A stretch of DNA of 64,000 nt from Desulfatibacillum alkenivorans DSM 16219 (GTDB taxonomy: Bacteria; Desulfobacterota; Desulfobacteria; Desulfobacterales; Desulfatibacillaceae): NCBI RefSeq assembly GCF_900142135.1, contig NZ_FQZU01000001.1:161653-225652 (forward strand). The letters are read 5' to 3'. The notes under the pieces are model-generated. The model saw only the letters and a program-made list of their open reading frames with translations. It did no database searches and was not told the DNA's origin. This document shows positions 33,526-42,014 of this stretch, one piece after another. Each line of letters begins with the position of its first letter. The first letter of the stretch is position 1. A program made the translations under genes and the position numbers.

Positions 33526-33768
33526 TTACCCGTTGGAGGGATGGACGATAGCGCCAGTGCGTTCATTCCATCGGCGGCCGCAGGCCTTGCAATGCCAGTC
33601 GGGCGAGGATTTGTTCCGGCGGCATTCGCCGAGAATCACCTCGCCCTTTAAATGCAGAAGATAGACAGCTATGGGCGGGGATCCGTAAATGATGCGGATC
33701 CCCGCCTTTTTTGCGCAGAAGGGGCAATGGCGCTGGCCGATCATTGATTGGTCTTCGGTCATGGCCAT
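33526..33768 (-). CDS. Small zinc-ribbon protein
   Basis: The 80-residue cytosolic protein has two C-x2-C pairs, CPFC near residue 15 and CKAC near 60, the second within WHCKACGRRWNE. This is a zinc ribbon, like those of small nucleic-acid-binding or adaptor proteins. AAAGGTGG precedes the ATG. It lies between paralogs 1 and 2 of the four-cysteine proteins on the same strand, 63 bases after paralog 2, but has no signal peptide. Its coding sequence contains a perfect 12-bp inverted repeat that looks like a terminator on the other strand. The exact role is unknown. Confidence 0.75.
   Translation of the reverse strand: MAMTEDQSMIGQRHCPFCAKKAGIRIIYGSPPIAVYLLHLKGEVILGECRRNKSSPDWHCKACGRRWNERTGAIVHPSNG
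33674..33712 (+). terminator. Terminator-like hairpin on the plus strand inside the zinc-ribbon gene
   Basis: GGCGGGGATCCG (33674-33685) pairs perfectly with CGGATCCCCGCC (33695-33706), with a 9-base loop and six T residues directly after. It points opposite to the gene that contains it. The ends match the hairpin at 34591-34626. Confidence 0.6.
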
Positions 33769-33831
33769 ATTCCACCTTTAGGAGGATTTGCCTGATTTTG
33801 TCAGTCCCGGCATTACCGTGCAGTCGCCGCC

Positions 33832-34314
33832 CTAAAAAACATCGTTGGGGATGCTGGATATGGCGCCAAGCACTTCGCCGACCACCCGGATGACCAGCTT
33901 GTCCCCGGCGGAAGGAGTCATGCCGGTGCAGTCGCAATAATCCGTAACTCCGTTAAGGATATCTGCGTTGCAGCGCTGCCTGTTGGACTTGTCCCGGCAG
34001 ACGCCTTTGGAAACGTCCACATCGCCGCTTACTTCCACGGCAGGGGCTCCGGCGCCGTCCGCCGCGCCTAAAATGCGTACGCTCACGGGAACTCCTGCAG
34101 GCGCCCCGCCCAGGTCGTAGGTCCATGAGGTGGGGGAGGTGGAAGTCGGGCTGATGGTGGCGCCGCCAACTTGGGCCACCGCTTTGGTGATGGTTGCATT
34201 AACCGTATCAATGGTTAATGAACCGCTTCCCGGGGCGGATGCCGCCCAAACAATGGGGGCCGCAATAATGGCGCACCCAAGCAGAACAATTGCCATGTTC
34301 ATCAACTTCTTCAT
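33832..34314 (-). CDS. Secreted four-cysteine protein, paralog 2
   Basis: The 160-residue protein has a signal peptide (MKKLMNMAIVLLGCAIIAAP) and a GGAGGG site before its ATG. The mature domain starts with a Thr/Ser-rich stretch, and carries VSGDVDVSKGVCRDKSNRQR, then a Cys, ADILNG, YCDCTGMTPSAGDKLVIRV. Four mature cysteines are present, all in the C-terminal half. The block from VCRDK to LVIRV is almost identical to that of paralog 3, which suggests a recent duplication or gene conversion, while the N-terminal half has diverged. No established domain is recognised; secretion and disulfide bonding are inferred. Confidence 0.8.
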   Translation of the reverse strand: MKKLMNMAIVLLGCAIIAAPIVWAASAPGSGSLTIDTVNATITKAVAQVGGATISPTSTSPTSWTYDLGGAPAGVPVSVRILGAADGAGAPAVEVSGDVDVSKGVCRDKSNRQRCNADILNGVTDYCDCTGMTPSAGDKLVIRVVGEVLGAISSIPNDVF

Positions 34315-34729
34315 GACTACCCTCCTTTTTATGTAAGATGCAAAATAAGTATGGAAAAAACCTTCTCAACCAAAGTCGATAGGATTGTTTTTCAAAGGCT
34401 TCCCACGGAGTATATTGGAGTTTCGAATATGTTTAAATAATTGCGAACATGGGGGGGGGAGTCAAGAGAAAAGGTGAAAACCGGCCTAAAAACGCCAAGG
34501 CGCCGGGATTTTAAGCTGCCTAACGGCGATAGTTTTCAAGCAGGGGGCTTTCGGGGACAGCCGGGAGGTCGTTTTTGGAAGGGAGAGATGGGCGGGGAGC
34601 CGCAATTGGAATCCCCGCCTTTTTTTCACAAGTATTTTGGATGCTGAGCGGCTTTCTTACGGCTTTCCATCCCCTTTTCAGAGGGACGGTGCAGCGATGG
34701 AAGCCTGGCCCTATCGTTCTTCCATTGTG
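34315..34729. other. 415-base spacer between paralogs 2 and 3
   Basis: The upstream part is AT-rich and may hold the paralog 2 promoter. The part from 34441 on is GC-richer and ends in a strong plus-strand terminator at 34591-34626. An open plus-strand frame runs through it but has no recognisable product. Confidence 0.5.
34591..34626 (+). terminator. Strong plus-strand terminator between two minus-strand genes
   Basis: GGCGGGGA (34591-34598) pairs with TCCCCGCC (34612-34619), followed by seven T residues. No plus-strand gene is known upstream, so it may end an antisense or small RNA. Confidence 0.75.
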
Positions 34730-35215
34730 TTAAAAGACATCACGAGGAACATCGGACTCCGCGCCTGCAACTTCTCCCATAACCCGAATGACCAGCTTGT
34801 CCCCGGCGGATGGGGTCATGCCGGCGCAGTCGCAATAATCCGTTGCTCCGTCAAGGATGTCTGCATTGCAGCGTTGCCTGTTGGATTTATCCCGGCAGAC
34901 GCCCTTGGTCACGTCAACATCTCCCGTTACAGAAACACTGGGCTCTCCGGCGCCGTCAGCCACGGCAAGTACACGCAGATTCACGGGAGTTCCAGCGCCG
35001 GCTCCATCCAGGTCGAAAGTCCACTGCGTGTCGGAATCCTGAACCCCGCTGGCGTTGGCGCCGCCGACTTTGGCCACGACCTTGGTGATGACGGCGTTAT
35101 TGGAAGATACAACAAAGGAGTCGCCTCCACCAATAGCGCTAGCGGTTATGGCGACGGGCGCCGCCAAAATGGCGCAGCCCAGCAATACTATGAGTAAATT
35201 CAACAGCTTTTTCAT
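34730..35215 (-). CDS. Secreted four-cysteine protein, paralog 3
   Basis: The 161-residue protein starts at ATG 35215 after a GAGGAG site, with signal peptide MKKLLNLLIVLLGCAILAAP, itself very like that of paralog 2. The mature part has GDSFVVSSNNAVITKVVAKV and the shared block VTKGVCRDKSNRQRC, ADILDG, YCDCAGMTPSAGDKLVIRV. Four mature cysteines match paralog 2 in position. With paralogs 1 and 2 it forms a local family expansion. The function is unknown; a surface, periplasmic or pilus-associated role would fit but nothing in the sequence decides it. Confidence 0.8.
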   Translation of the reverse strand: MKKLLNLLIVLLGCAILAAPVAITASAIGGGDSFVVSSNNAVITKVVAKVGGANASGVQDSDTQWTFDLDGAGAGTPVNLRVLAVADGAGEPSVSVTGDVDVTKGVCRDKSNRQRCNADILDGATDYCDCAGMTPSAGDKLVIRVMGEVAGAESDVPRDVF

Positions 35216-35417
35216 GAAACTCTCCTCTTTGGGCATTACGGGAACCAATAGAATGGCATTGATTCAATAAACGGCACGTTTTTGTTCTTAACGCAGTAAT
35301 AGCGAAAAGTTATGCGGACGCACAAGAATAGGATAATCCTTGTCCAAATTGACAAAAAAAGCAATCTTAAAAGGAATTTTTTTGGGATTTTGTTCTAAGA
35401 AGGGCAGGGGGATGTCA

Positions 35418-37091
35418 TTAGACAACCCATACCGAGTGTATATAACGAGAATCCAATGCTTCCAGGCGAACCCTGCCGTACTGCTCCTCCAGGGAGTCAA
35501 ACAGTCCGGTCAGGGCATGGCCCCAGGTCCGGCCGATTTCCTCCGGCGATCTTTTGGTTTGCAAAGCCAGCCATTCCAGGAATTTGTGCTTCATGGAATC
35601 CCGGACCATGTGCTCCGCCGGGTCGAAAAGCTCCTGGAAAAACGCCTTTAAGCCTTCCAGGGACAAAGGCTCAACCACGGAGCCCTTTCCGAGGAGATCG
35701 TTGGCCCATGGCGTCAAAAGCAGGTTCTCGCAATTCAGTTTTTTTGAATCGGGCAGGCTTTTGAGGCAATTCATGCGGGCGAAGAGGCCGTCCAGGGCGA
35801 TGATGCCGTCCAGGATTTTTTCGCAGTCCTCCACGTCCTTGCGGCTTGAAAAATCGCGGTACAGGGCGCCGGATTGATAGTTGTCGTAGACCAGGGGCTT
35901 GTCCAAAAGCAAACCGCCCAGTACGCCCAGGCGCTCTTCACCCCAGAAGGACAAAGGCAGGCCGTTTTTTTGGAACCAGGAATCCCTGCGCCATTTCTGC
36001 GCCTTGAACTTCAGGTTTAAGGCCAGGCCGAACCCCGCCTGAAAGATTTCCGTAAGGGGATGATTGCGGATGGATGCCGCCGGCGCCTCGCCGGTTTTCT
36101 CCCGGATTTCCTCCAGACCCATATTCAGGTAGCCGCTGGTTTTCTTGACGAATTTTTGCAGATCCTCCCGGGAGTGCAGCTTCACCTTATCCGCGGCGAT
36201 GACCTGATTGCACAGGGCCGCAAACTCCGACTGAATGAGCCGGGCTATGTTCGGATCGTCCACGGCGGCCAGGGATTGGGAAAACCGGTTTTCCCCCTTG
36301 GCGAAATGATTGGACAAAAAGGGCTGGGCGTAGCCGGGCCCGTCCTGGGCGGCCAGAATTTTTTTCGGCCGATGGGCAAGGGTCTCGGCGTCCAGCTTCT
36401 GGTAGATGGCCGCCGCCTCGTGAGGCGGGGTGAATCCCCGTTCCGCCAGACGCACATTGCGGATGCGAAAAAGGTTCTCCTCGGTCTCCGAAGGAATCAC
36501 CCCGTGGAGTTCAAACATCATCTTGTGGAAATAGGTGTAATCCATCTCCGCCATGAGCTTGAGGATTTCCCGGGTCATGTCGTCCAGGTCGGGCAGGTTT
36601 TTATCTTCCGTCAGCTCCGAATCCTTGATCTTGATGTAAATAGCGCCGTCCAAAGAAAAGTAGCCTTCCGGCAATTCGCTGGGGTCCTGGTCGTGCTCCA
36701 GGAAAAGCACGGAAACGTTTTCGTACATCCACATTTCCAGAAGATCGGCTTCCACCGTGGCCATCCACTTGACCAGCCTTTCCGGATCGGCGGCCAGCAT
36801 TTTATCCATCCAGGACACCAGGGCTTTCTGGTCGACCCGGTCGTTTTTCCAGATGTCCACGTCCATGAGGTATTGCCATTGGCGGGTGGAAGCCAGGGAC
36901 AGGACGGGCAAGCAGTCGTCCAGGCCGATTTCATGGATTAAAAAATACAGATCCTGGGCGGAAAAGGATTTCACCAGGGCGCCGGCTTTGGGATGGGAAA
37001 TAATGGCGTCCAGGGCCTCCTGGGCCGGCATTTCCAGGATTTGCTCCCGGGTGTTTTCAAGGGACAGGGGCTGTTTTTTTTCTATATCCAT
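35418..37091 (-). CDS. DUF6178 family protein
   Basis: The 557-residue soluble protein lacks a signal peptide and membrane segments. I recognise it as a DUF6178 protein, a family found mainly in sulfate-reducing and related deltaproteobacteria; its function is unknown. Visible parts are an N-terminal region with LENTREQILEMPAQEALDAI, a repeated pattern of helices, and conserved stretches such as HKMMFELHGVIPSETEENLF. I start at ATG 37091 (MDIEKKQPLS) with GGTGA upstream, because the frame upstream runs through a dispersed repeat. An in-frame ATG at 37112 is also possible. The gene stands alone, convergent to nothing and downstream of an AmpG-like gene. Confidence 0.75.
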   Translation of the reverse strand: MDIEKKQPLSLENTREQILEMPAQEALDAIISHPKAGALVKSFSAQDLYFLIHEIGLDDCLPVLSLASTRQWQYLMDVDIWKNDRVDQKALVSWMDKMLAADPERLVKWMATVEADLLEMWMYENVSVLFLEHDQDPSELPEGYFSLDGAIYIKIKDSELTEDKNLPDLDDMTREILKLMAEMDYTYFHKMMFELHGVIPSETEENLFRIRNVRLAERGFTPPHEAAAIYQKLDAETLAHRPKKILAAQDGPGYAQPFLSNHFAKGENRFSQSLAAVDDPNIARLIQSEFAALCNQVIAADKVKLHSREDLQKFVKKTSGYLNMGLEEIREKTGEAPAASIRNHPLTEIFQAGFGLALNLKFKAQKWRRDSWFQKNGLPLSFWGEERLGVLGGLLLDKPLVYDNYQSGALYRDFSSRKDVEDCEKILDGIIALDGLFARMNCLKSLPDSKKLNCENLLLTPWANDLLGKGSVVEPLSLEGLKAFFQELFDPAEHMVRDSMKHKFLEWLALQTKRSPEEIGRTWGHALTGLFDSLEEQYGRVRLEALDSRYIHSVWVV

Positions 37092-37133
37092 GGTTGATTC
37101 ACCAATTTGCATAAAGACTGTTTCACGGCTTTT

Positions 37134-37192
37134 GTTGGGTTTCACAGGCTCAACCCAACCTACGTTTTGTACAGAAAGATAGCAGGTTGGGT
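37134..37192. repeat. GTTGGGT/ACCCAAC dispersed palindromic repeat
   Basis: GTTGGGT (37134-37140) pairs with ACCCAAC (37153-37159), and a further GGTTGGGT lies at 37185-37192. The CAACCCAACCTAC word is a widespread short repeat in Proteobacteria. It lies in the leader of the DUF6178 gene. Confidence 0.55.
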
Positions 37193-37310
37193 GGCTCTGC
37201 AGGACGCTTTGCAACCAAAAATTGCGGTGCGATTTTGCGCCCATATACATTGGGAATTCCGGAAGATCGTCCGCAGGTTCACCCAACAATGAAGATGTAT
37301 AAATAATAAC

Positions 37311-38573
37311 TCAGCTTGGATGATTGGCAAGCCCGTTTTGTCGAGGGCCGTTCCATGGCGCGAACTTGATAAGCATCATCAGGCCGGGAATGGCGACAAC
37401 CGTGCAGGTAATGAAAAAAGGCTCCCAACCGAACCATTTTGCAAGATATCCGGTGGGCATGGACGCCAGAACCCGGGGGATTCCCATGAGGCTGGTCAGC
37501 AGGGCGTATTGGGTGGCCGTGAATTTCTTGTTGGTAATGCTGGCCATAAAAGCCATGTAGGCGGCCGTGCCCATGCCGGAGCTCAGGTTTTCAAACGCGA
37601 TCACTCCTGCAAGAACCTCAATGCTGGGCCCGGTTTTTGTGAGGATGGCGAAGCATGCCGTGGACGCGGCCTGGAGCACGCCGAAAATCCACAGGCTTTT
37701 GTTGATGCCCGTGCGCAGCATAATCACGCCGCCCAGGATGGTTCCGCCTATGGTGGCCCAAAACCCGAACAACTTGACCACGCTGCCGATTTCCGTTTTG
37801 GTAAAGCCCACGTCCAGATAAAAAGGCGTTGTCATGGCGCCTGCCATGGAGTCGCCCAGCTTGTAAAACAGGATGAACGCCAGCATCCATAAGGCGTTTT
37901 TCCTGCTGAAATACTCAATCAGGGGATTGATTCCCGCTTCCAGCATGTTGACAGGCAAGGGTTCGGAAACCTTCGGCTCTTTGGCCAGCAAGGTCACGGC
38001 GATGCACGGCAGCATGCAGGCCGCCATGATCAGGTAAACCTGGGAGTAGGACATGTGATCGGCCATGATCAAACCGCCGCCCGAGGCCAGCAGCATGCCC
38101 ACCCGGTATCCGTTCACATACAGGGACGAGCCCAGACCCAGTTCTTCGTCGCTCAGGTCCTCGCGCCGGTACGCGTCCACCACAATATCCTGGGAGGCGG
38201 AGAAGAACGCCACCAAAATGGCGGCCATGGCCATGACCATGGGGCGCGCCGCAGGCTGGCTCATTCCCAACCCGGCGATGGCGACCATCAGGCACACCTG
38301 GGCGGCCAACAGCCACCCGCGCCTCCTTCCCAACAAAGGCAAAGTGAATCGGTCCAGAAAAGGCGCCCATAAAAATTTCAAGGTATAGGGCAGCCCCACA
38401 AAGCTCATGAGCCCGATCACGCCCAGATCCACGCCTTCTTCTTTCATCCAGGCCTGGAGTACGGTGATTGTAAGCAGCAAAGGCAGGCCGCAGGCAAAGC
38501 CCATGAGCATGCTGACCAGCATTCGGGGCGTACCGATCTGGCTGATGAGGGATTTCTTTTGATTGTCGGTCAA
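37311..38573 (-). CDS. AmpG-like MFS permease
   Basis: The 420-residue protein has about 12 membrane segments and the AmpG-type start SLISQIGTPRMLVSMLMGFA followed by CGLPLLLTITVLQAWMKEEG. AmpG imports anhydro-muropeptides for cell-wall recycling in Gram-negative bacteria; related permeases of this group can have other substrates. I use a TTG start at 38573, because GAGGA lies 6 bases upstream and the family alignment begins there; the open frame upstream is a non-homologous 79-residue extension. It is transcribed divergently from the glycosyltransferase gene at 38776. No other recycling genes are nearby. Confidence 0.8.
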   Translation of the reverse strand: MTDNQKKSLISQIGTPRMLVSMLMGFACGLPLLLTITVLQAWMKEEGVDLGVIGLMSFVGLPYTLKFLWAPFLDRFTLPLLGRRRGWLLAAQVCLMVAIAGLGMSQPAARPMVMAMAAILVAFFSASQDIVVDAYRREDLSDEELGLGSSLYVNGYRVGMLLASGGGLIMADHMSYSQVYLIMAACMLPCIAVTLLAKEPKVSEPLPVNMLEAGINPLIEYFSRKNALWMLAFILFYKLGDSMAGAMTTPFYLDVGFTKTEIGSVVKLFGFWATIGGTILGGVIMLRTGINKSLWIFGVLQAASTACFAILTKTGPSIEVLAGVIAFENLSSGMGTAAYMAFMASITNKKFTATQYALLTSLMGIPRVLASMPTGYLAKWFGWEPFFITCTVVAIPGLMMLIKFAPWNGPRQNGLANHPS

Positions 38574-38775
38574 GGCGCGTCCTCGCAGGAAAGAAAAGGA
38601 TTGTGAACCCAAGCGAAACAATTCCCTATCATGTCCGGCCCTTGTTTTACAAGCGCGGGGCTTGCAAATTTCCCGGGTTTGGAATAGTTTTATGAATTCG
38701 GTGCATTGAACGCTTCGGCCTTGAAACGGGAAAACCCTTTTCGTCACCATAATAAAAAAGCAGGAATCAATCCCC

Positions 38776-39681
38776 ATGGATTCGGTAAAAATCTCCGTCA
38801 TCCTGTGCACCCGGGCCGCCTCCGCTCACCTGGAGGCGCTCATTTACAGCCTGGCTGAGCAGGATTTTCCGGCCCAGGAATATGAAATCCTCATTGTGGA
38901 CAACAGCCCCGACGGCGCGGCCAGGGGCCTTGCCGGCAAAGCCGTCCAAGCCGCTCCGGATCGAAAGATCCGGTATGTGCATGAGCCCGTCCCCGGAAAA
39001 ACCCGCGCCTTGAACGCGGGGGTAAAAAGCGCCCAAGGGGGGATCGTCGCCTTTTTGGACGACGACGTTTCCCTGGATTCGGGCTGGCTGGCCGCCATGA
39101 TTCAAGCCTTTGACGATCCTGAGACGGGCGGCGCCGGCGGAAAAATTACGCCCCAGTGGCCGGGCAAGGCGCCGGGATGGTTCACTCCGGCAGTTGCAGG
39201 CTTCACCCCGGTCCATGATTTTGGAGACAAGCCCCTGGCCTATGACGCGGCCGGGGCCTGCCCGGTGGGCGCCAACATGGCCTTTCGTAAGCTGGCCGTG
39301 GAGCAGGCCGGGCTGTTTGACGTCAACCTGGGCCATTGCGGGGCAGCCAAGCTGGGGGGGGAAGAGTGGGACCTGTGCCGCCGCGTCCGGCGCATTGGGT
39401 ACAAGCTCATGTATCAGCCCCAGGCCGGGGTTAAGCATCATTTCACCAGCGAGGAGGCTTTAAAATCCCATTGGCGGGGCAGGGCCTTCACCCAGGGCCG
39501 GGTTGCGGCGTACATTTTGTTCAAGGACGATGCGCCTTTGCTGAACCGGGCCAAGGCCGAACCCGAAGGGACGGCTTTGCATAAAAATCAGCCCGGAAAG
39601 AACCTTTTTTATTTTCAACTAAAAGCCGCTTTTGCGGCGGGATTCGCCTGTGGACTCGTATTCGGACTTCCCAATAAATAA
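38776..39681 (+). CDS. Glycosyltransferase family 2
   Basis: The 301-residue protein has a GT-A fold. It begins VKISVILCTRAASAHLEALI and has the metal-binding DDD in VAFLDDDVSL near 94-97 and the acceptor-side GGEEWDLCRR near 197, a variant of the ED motif. It transfers a sugar from a nucleotide sugar to a surface polysaccharide or lipid acceptor, with the acceptor unknown. A short hydrophobic C-terminal segment (AAFAAGFACGLVFGL) may anchor it to the membrane. AGGA is about 10 bases before the ATG. The next gene, also a glycosyltransferase, starts inside its 3' end, so both likely modify the same glycan. Confidence 0.88.
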   Translation: MDSVKISVILCTRAASAHLEALIYSLAEQDFPAQEYEILIVDNSPDGAARGLAGKAVQAAPDRKIRYVHEPVPGKTRALNAGVKSAQGGIVAFLDDDVSLDSGWLAAMIQAFDDPETGGAGGKITPQWPGKAPGWFTPAVAGFTPVHDFGDKPLAYDAAGACPVGANMAFRKLAVEQAGLFDVNLGHCGAAKLGGEEWDLCRRVRRIGYKLMYQPQAGVKHHFTSEEALKSHWRGRAFTQGRVAAYILFKDDAPLLNRAKAEPEGTALHKNQPGKNLFYFQLKAAFAAGFACGLVFGLPNK

Positions 39682-41680
39682 CCCGGATTGCGCGGAGGCC
39701 GGTTTTCCCGCTTTGGACGAAAACCGTCTGCCGCCCAAATCCATCCGCCACTTGCTGATTACGGCGGAACACGCCGGGTTTCAGTATCGCGGCGGCATAG
39801 GGTCTTACGCCCAGGAAATGGAAAACCTGCTTGGCGGCGACCGTTTGGGGGTCTTTTTTGTGGGCGAAAAGGAATACGCCCCGGCAAAGTTCCCGTCCGA
39901 ACAGTTCTTGAGGCGAAATCGCTGGATCGTCCCTTCCCTTGTCGTAGGTCCGGATCAATGCGCTTTTTTGCCCAAGGAGGACCTGATCTACCAATGCTTC
40001 AAGCGCATTCTGCCCTTGTACCCCGGCCTGGAAACCGTGGAAATCCAGGATTGCGACGGCTGGGGCGTGCGCATCGCCCAGGCCAAGCGGGCTGGGCTGC
40101 TGCCGGACAATCTCGCCATCAAGATTCGCTGCCACGGAACCTACGTGTACCTGGAGCAGGCCCATGGAAAATGGTGGGCCGATCAATACCATTTAAGGCT
40201 CATGGCCCGGGAAAAGCAGGCCATTGAACAGGCCGGCTGCGTGAGCTTTCCCACGGATTTTCTCCGCGACTTGTATTTGAAATCCGGGTACAGCATCAAC
40301 CCGGACCGGATGGAAAAGCTCCGCTATCCCTTGGCCTTGCCCGCCGCGCCCGAGCCGGTGGAATTCCGGCGGGCCGATTCCTTGATTTTTATGGGCGCAC
40401 GCACTCCCATGAAAGGCTTTCCGGTCTTTGTAGAGGCTTTGAAAAAATTGCTGGCCGGTCCTAAAGGTCAGGCCGTCCGCCGAATTTACGTTTTGGGTTC
40501 GAAGGACCCGGCCATGGCGCGGGAAAACGCCTGCATCAAGGCTTTGGGAAAACGGCTGAAGGTCATGGAAGCGGCCCTGCCGCGCCGCAAGCTCCTGAAA
40601 ACCCTGACCCTGCTTCGGGGCAGGGCGGTCTGCGTGCTGCCCTACCTGGGGGACAACCACCCCAACGCGGTGCTGGAAGCCATGGCCTGCGGATGCCCCA
40701 TGTTGGCTGCAGATCGCGGCGGAATTCCCGAACTGGTCCCCGAGGACTATCACGATCAATGTCTTTGCACGCCTGATCCCGATTCCCTGGCTGAAAGCAT
40801 GGCCCGGCTCCTGTCCATGAAACCCAAGGATCGCCAGGCCCTGGCCCAGGGCGTGCGCCGAGAGTATCTGGCCGCGCAGCAGGCCATCAATCAGGCGCAT
40901 TGGAGCACGGAGTCCCAGGTAAAGCCCGAGCCTGCTCTGGAGGCTAAACCTCGGGAAATCGTGCTGATGGTCCTGGCTGAAAAACCGGAGGAAGACTTGC
41001 TGCAGGCCCTGGAAAAGCAAACCCGCAAGCCGGACCGGACCTTATATATTTCCTCCGACGCCTTTGGGAAAGCCCTGCAGGAAGAAAACAAGGAGGCGAT
41101 TGTAATCGCCCTGGAGGAAGATTACCGCCCCGCCCCGGAATTCATCCAAACCCATGCCCGATATCTGGAGCAAAATCCCGGGACAGGCGCCGTCTCGGCC
41201 TATTGTAAAGAAGAGGGCGGCCGGGTTATCCGTCCTATGGGGGACGGGCTTTTGTTGAATATGGCGGAGGATTGCCTGGGACACGGGGGCGCGGCGTTTT
41301 CCCTTTTCCATTTGCGCGAGGTCGATTTGTTGAGCCGGGATAGAATAAAGGCGCCGGAGAGTATTTTTCCCGTGCTCTTGGGTTCAGGAGGAAAAATTGG
41401 GGTGATCCCAGAGGTCCTTTCCCAAAGAAAGGCCCGCCCGGTTGCTGACAGAGACTTTTCCCGTGGTCTGGCTTTGGGGTTTGCGTCGGACAAGCTGCCC
41501 CGGTTTGAAGCCCTGCGCCTGGCCGGCGTGATGCAGGATTATGCGGCCATGCAGCAAACCCCGGCCATCGCCATTGCCCGGGAGCTGGAAAACTATCCTT
41601 TCCTGCTTCGCCTGGGCCGGACCGCCCTGGAAAAGGCCGCCAGGATTTATTTTAAAATGAAGCCGCATAAAGACGCGTGA
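39650..41680 (+). CDS. Glycosyltransferase family 4 with C-terminal degenerate GT2-like domain
   Basis: The protein has about 676 residues. Residues 25-400 are a GT-B glycosyltransferase: EHAGFQYRGGIGSYAQEM at the N-terminus is the acceptor-domain glycine loop, and the donor-site motif is GDNHPNAVLEAMACGCPMLA (near 340) followed by GGIPELV. The C-terminal part from about 430 (PREIVLMVLAEKPEEDLLQA) looks like a GT2-type fold without a clear metal triad and is probably inactive or binding only. The start is uncertain: no ATG precedes the conserved glycine loop, so a GTG at 39650 or TTG at 39632, overlapping the previous gene, must be used. The product probably acts on the same glycan as its neighbour. 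Confidence 0.8.
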   Translation: MDSYSDFPINNPDCAEAGFPALDENRLPPKSIRHLLITAEHAGFQYRGGIGSYAQEMENLLGGDRLGVFFVGEKEYAPAKFPSEQFLRRNRWIVPSLVVGPDQCAFLPKEDLIYQCFKRILPLYPGLETVEIQDCDGWGVRIAQAKRAGLLPDNLAIKIRCHGTYVYLEQAHGKWWADQYHLRLMAREKQAIEQAGCVSFPTDFLRDLYLKSGYSINPDRMEKLRYPLALPAAPEPVEFRRADSLIFMGARTPMKGFPVFVEALKKLLAGPKGQAVRRIYVLGSKDPAMARENACIKALGKRLKVMEAALPRRKLLKTLTLLRGRAVCVLPYLGDNHPNAVLEAMACGCPMLAADRGGIPELVPEDYHDQCLCTPDPDSLAESMARLLSMKPKDRQALAQGVRREYLAAQQAINQAHWSTESQVKPEPALEAKPREIVLMVLAEKPEEDLLQALEKQTRKPDRTLYISSDAFGKALQEENKEAIVIALEEDYRPAPEFIQTHARYLEQNPGTGAVSAYCKEEGGRVIRPMGDGLLLNMAEDCLGHGGAAFSLFHLREVDLLSRDRIKAPESIFPVLLGSGGKIGVIPEVLSQRKARPVADRDFSRGLALGFASDKLPRFEALRLAGVMQDYAAMQQTPAIAIARELENYPFLLRLGRTALEKAARIYFKMKPHKDA

Positions 41681-41796
41681 ACGTGGCTGTGCTTTTTAAG
41701 ATACTCGATTGAAGGATAACTTGTCCAAGGTCAGATAAAACGAGGCGTCAACCAGCCCGCAGCATGATGAATATCGCAAGAATTCAATAACTTTTA

Positions 41797-41834
41797 GTAT
41801 GTATTTTCCACGCACAGCATGGGAACGAGTTTTT
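41797..41834. repeat. ATGGGAAC-type dispersed palindromic repeat, copy 4
   Basis: GTATGTATTTTCCACGCACA followed by GCATGGGAACGAG is nearly identical to copy 1 at 5534-5565. It lies in the 41681-42014 spacer between convergent genes, where I see no gene. Confidence 0.65.
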
Positions 41835-42014
41835 AACCAAGACCTTCCGCCCGCCCTTTTGCCTTGGCTCCGATAACCTTTCCCGGCCGTGGCTTTTGAC
41901 CTCCGGCCCCTGGTGTTTCATGCCTGGGCCGCCCAACTACTTTTTTTATCGCCGGGATGGTCGCCATAATTACAAGATCTGACTCACACTGCATCTCCTA
42001 CGGCAACTTTGGGG

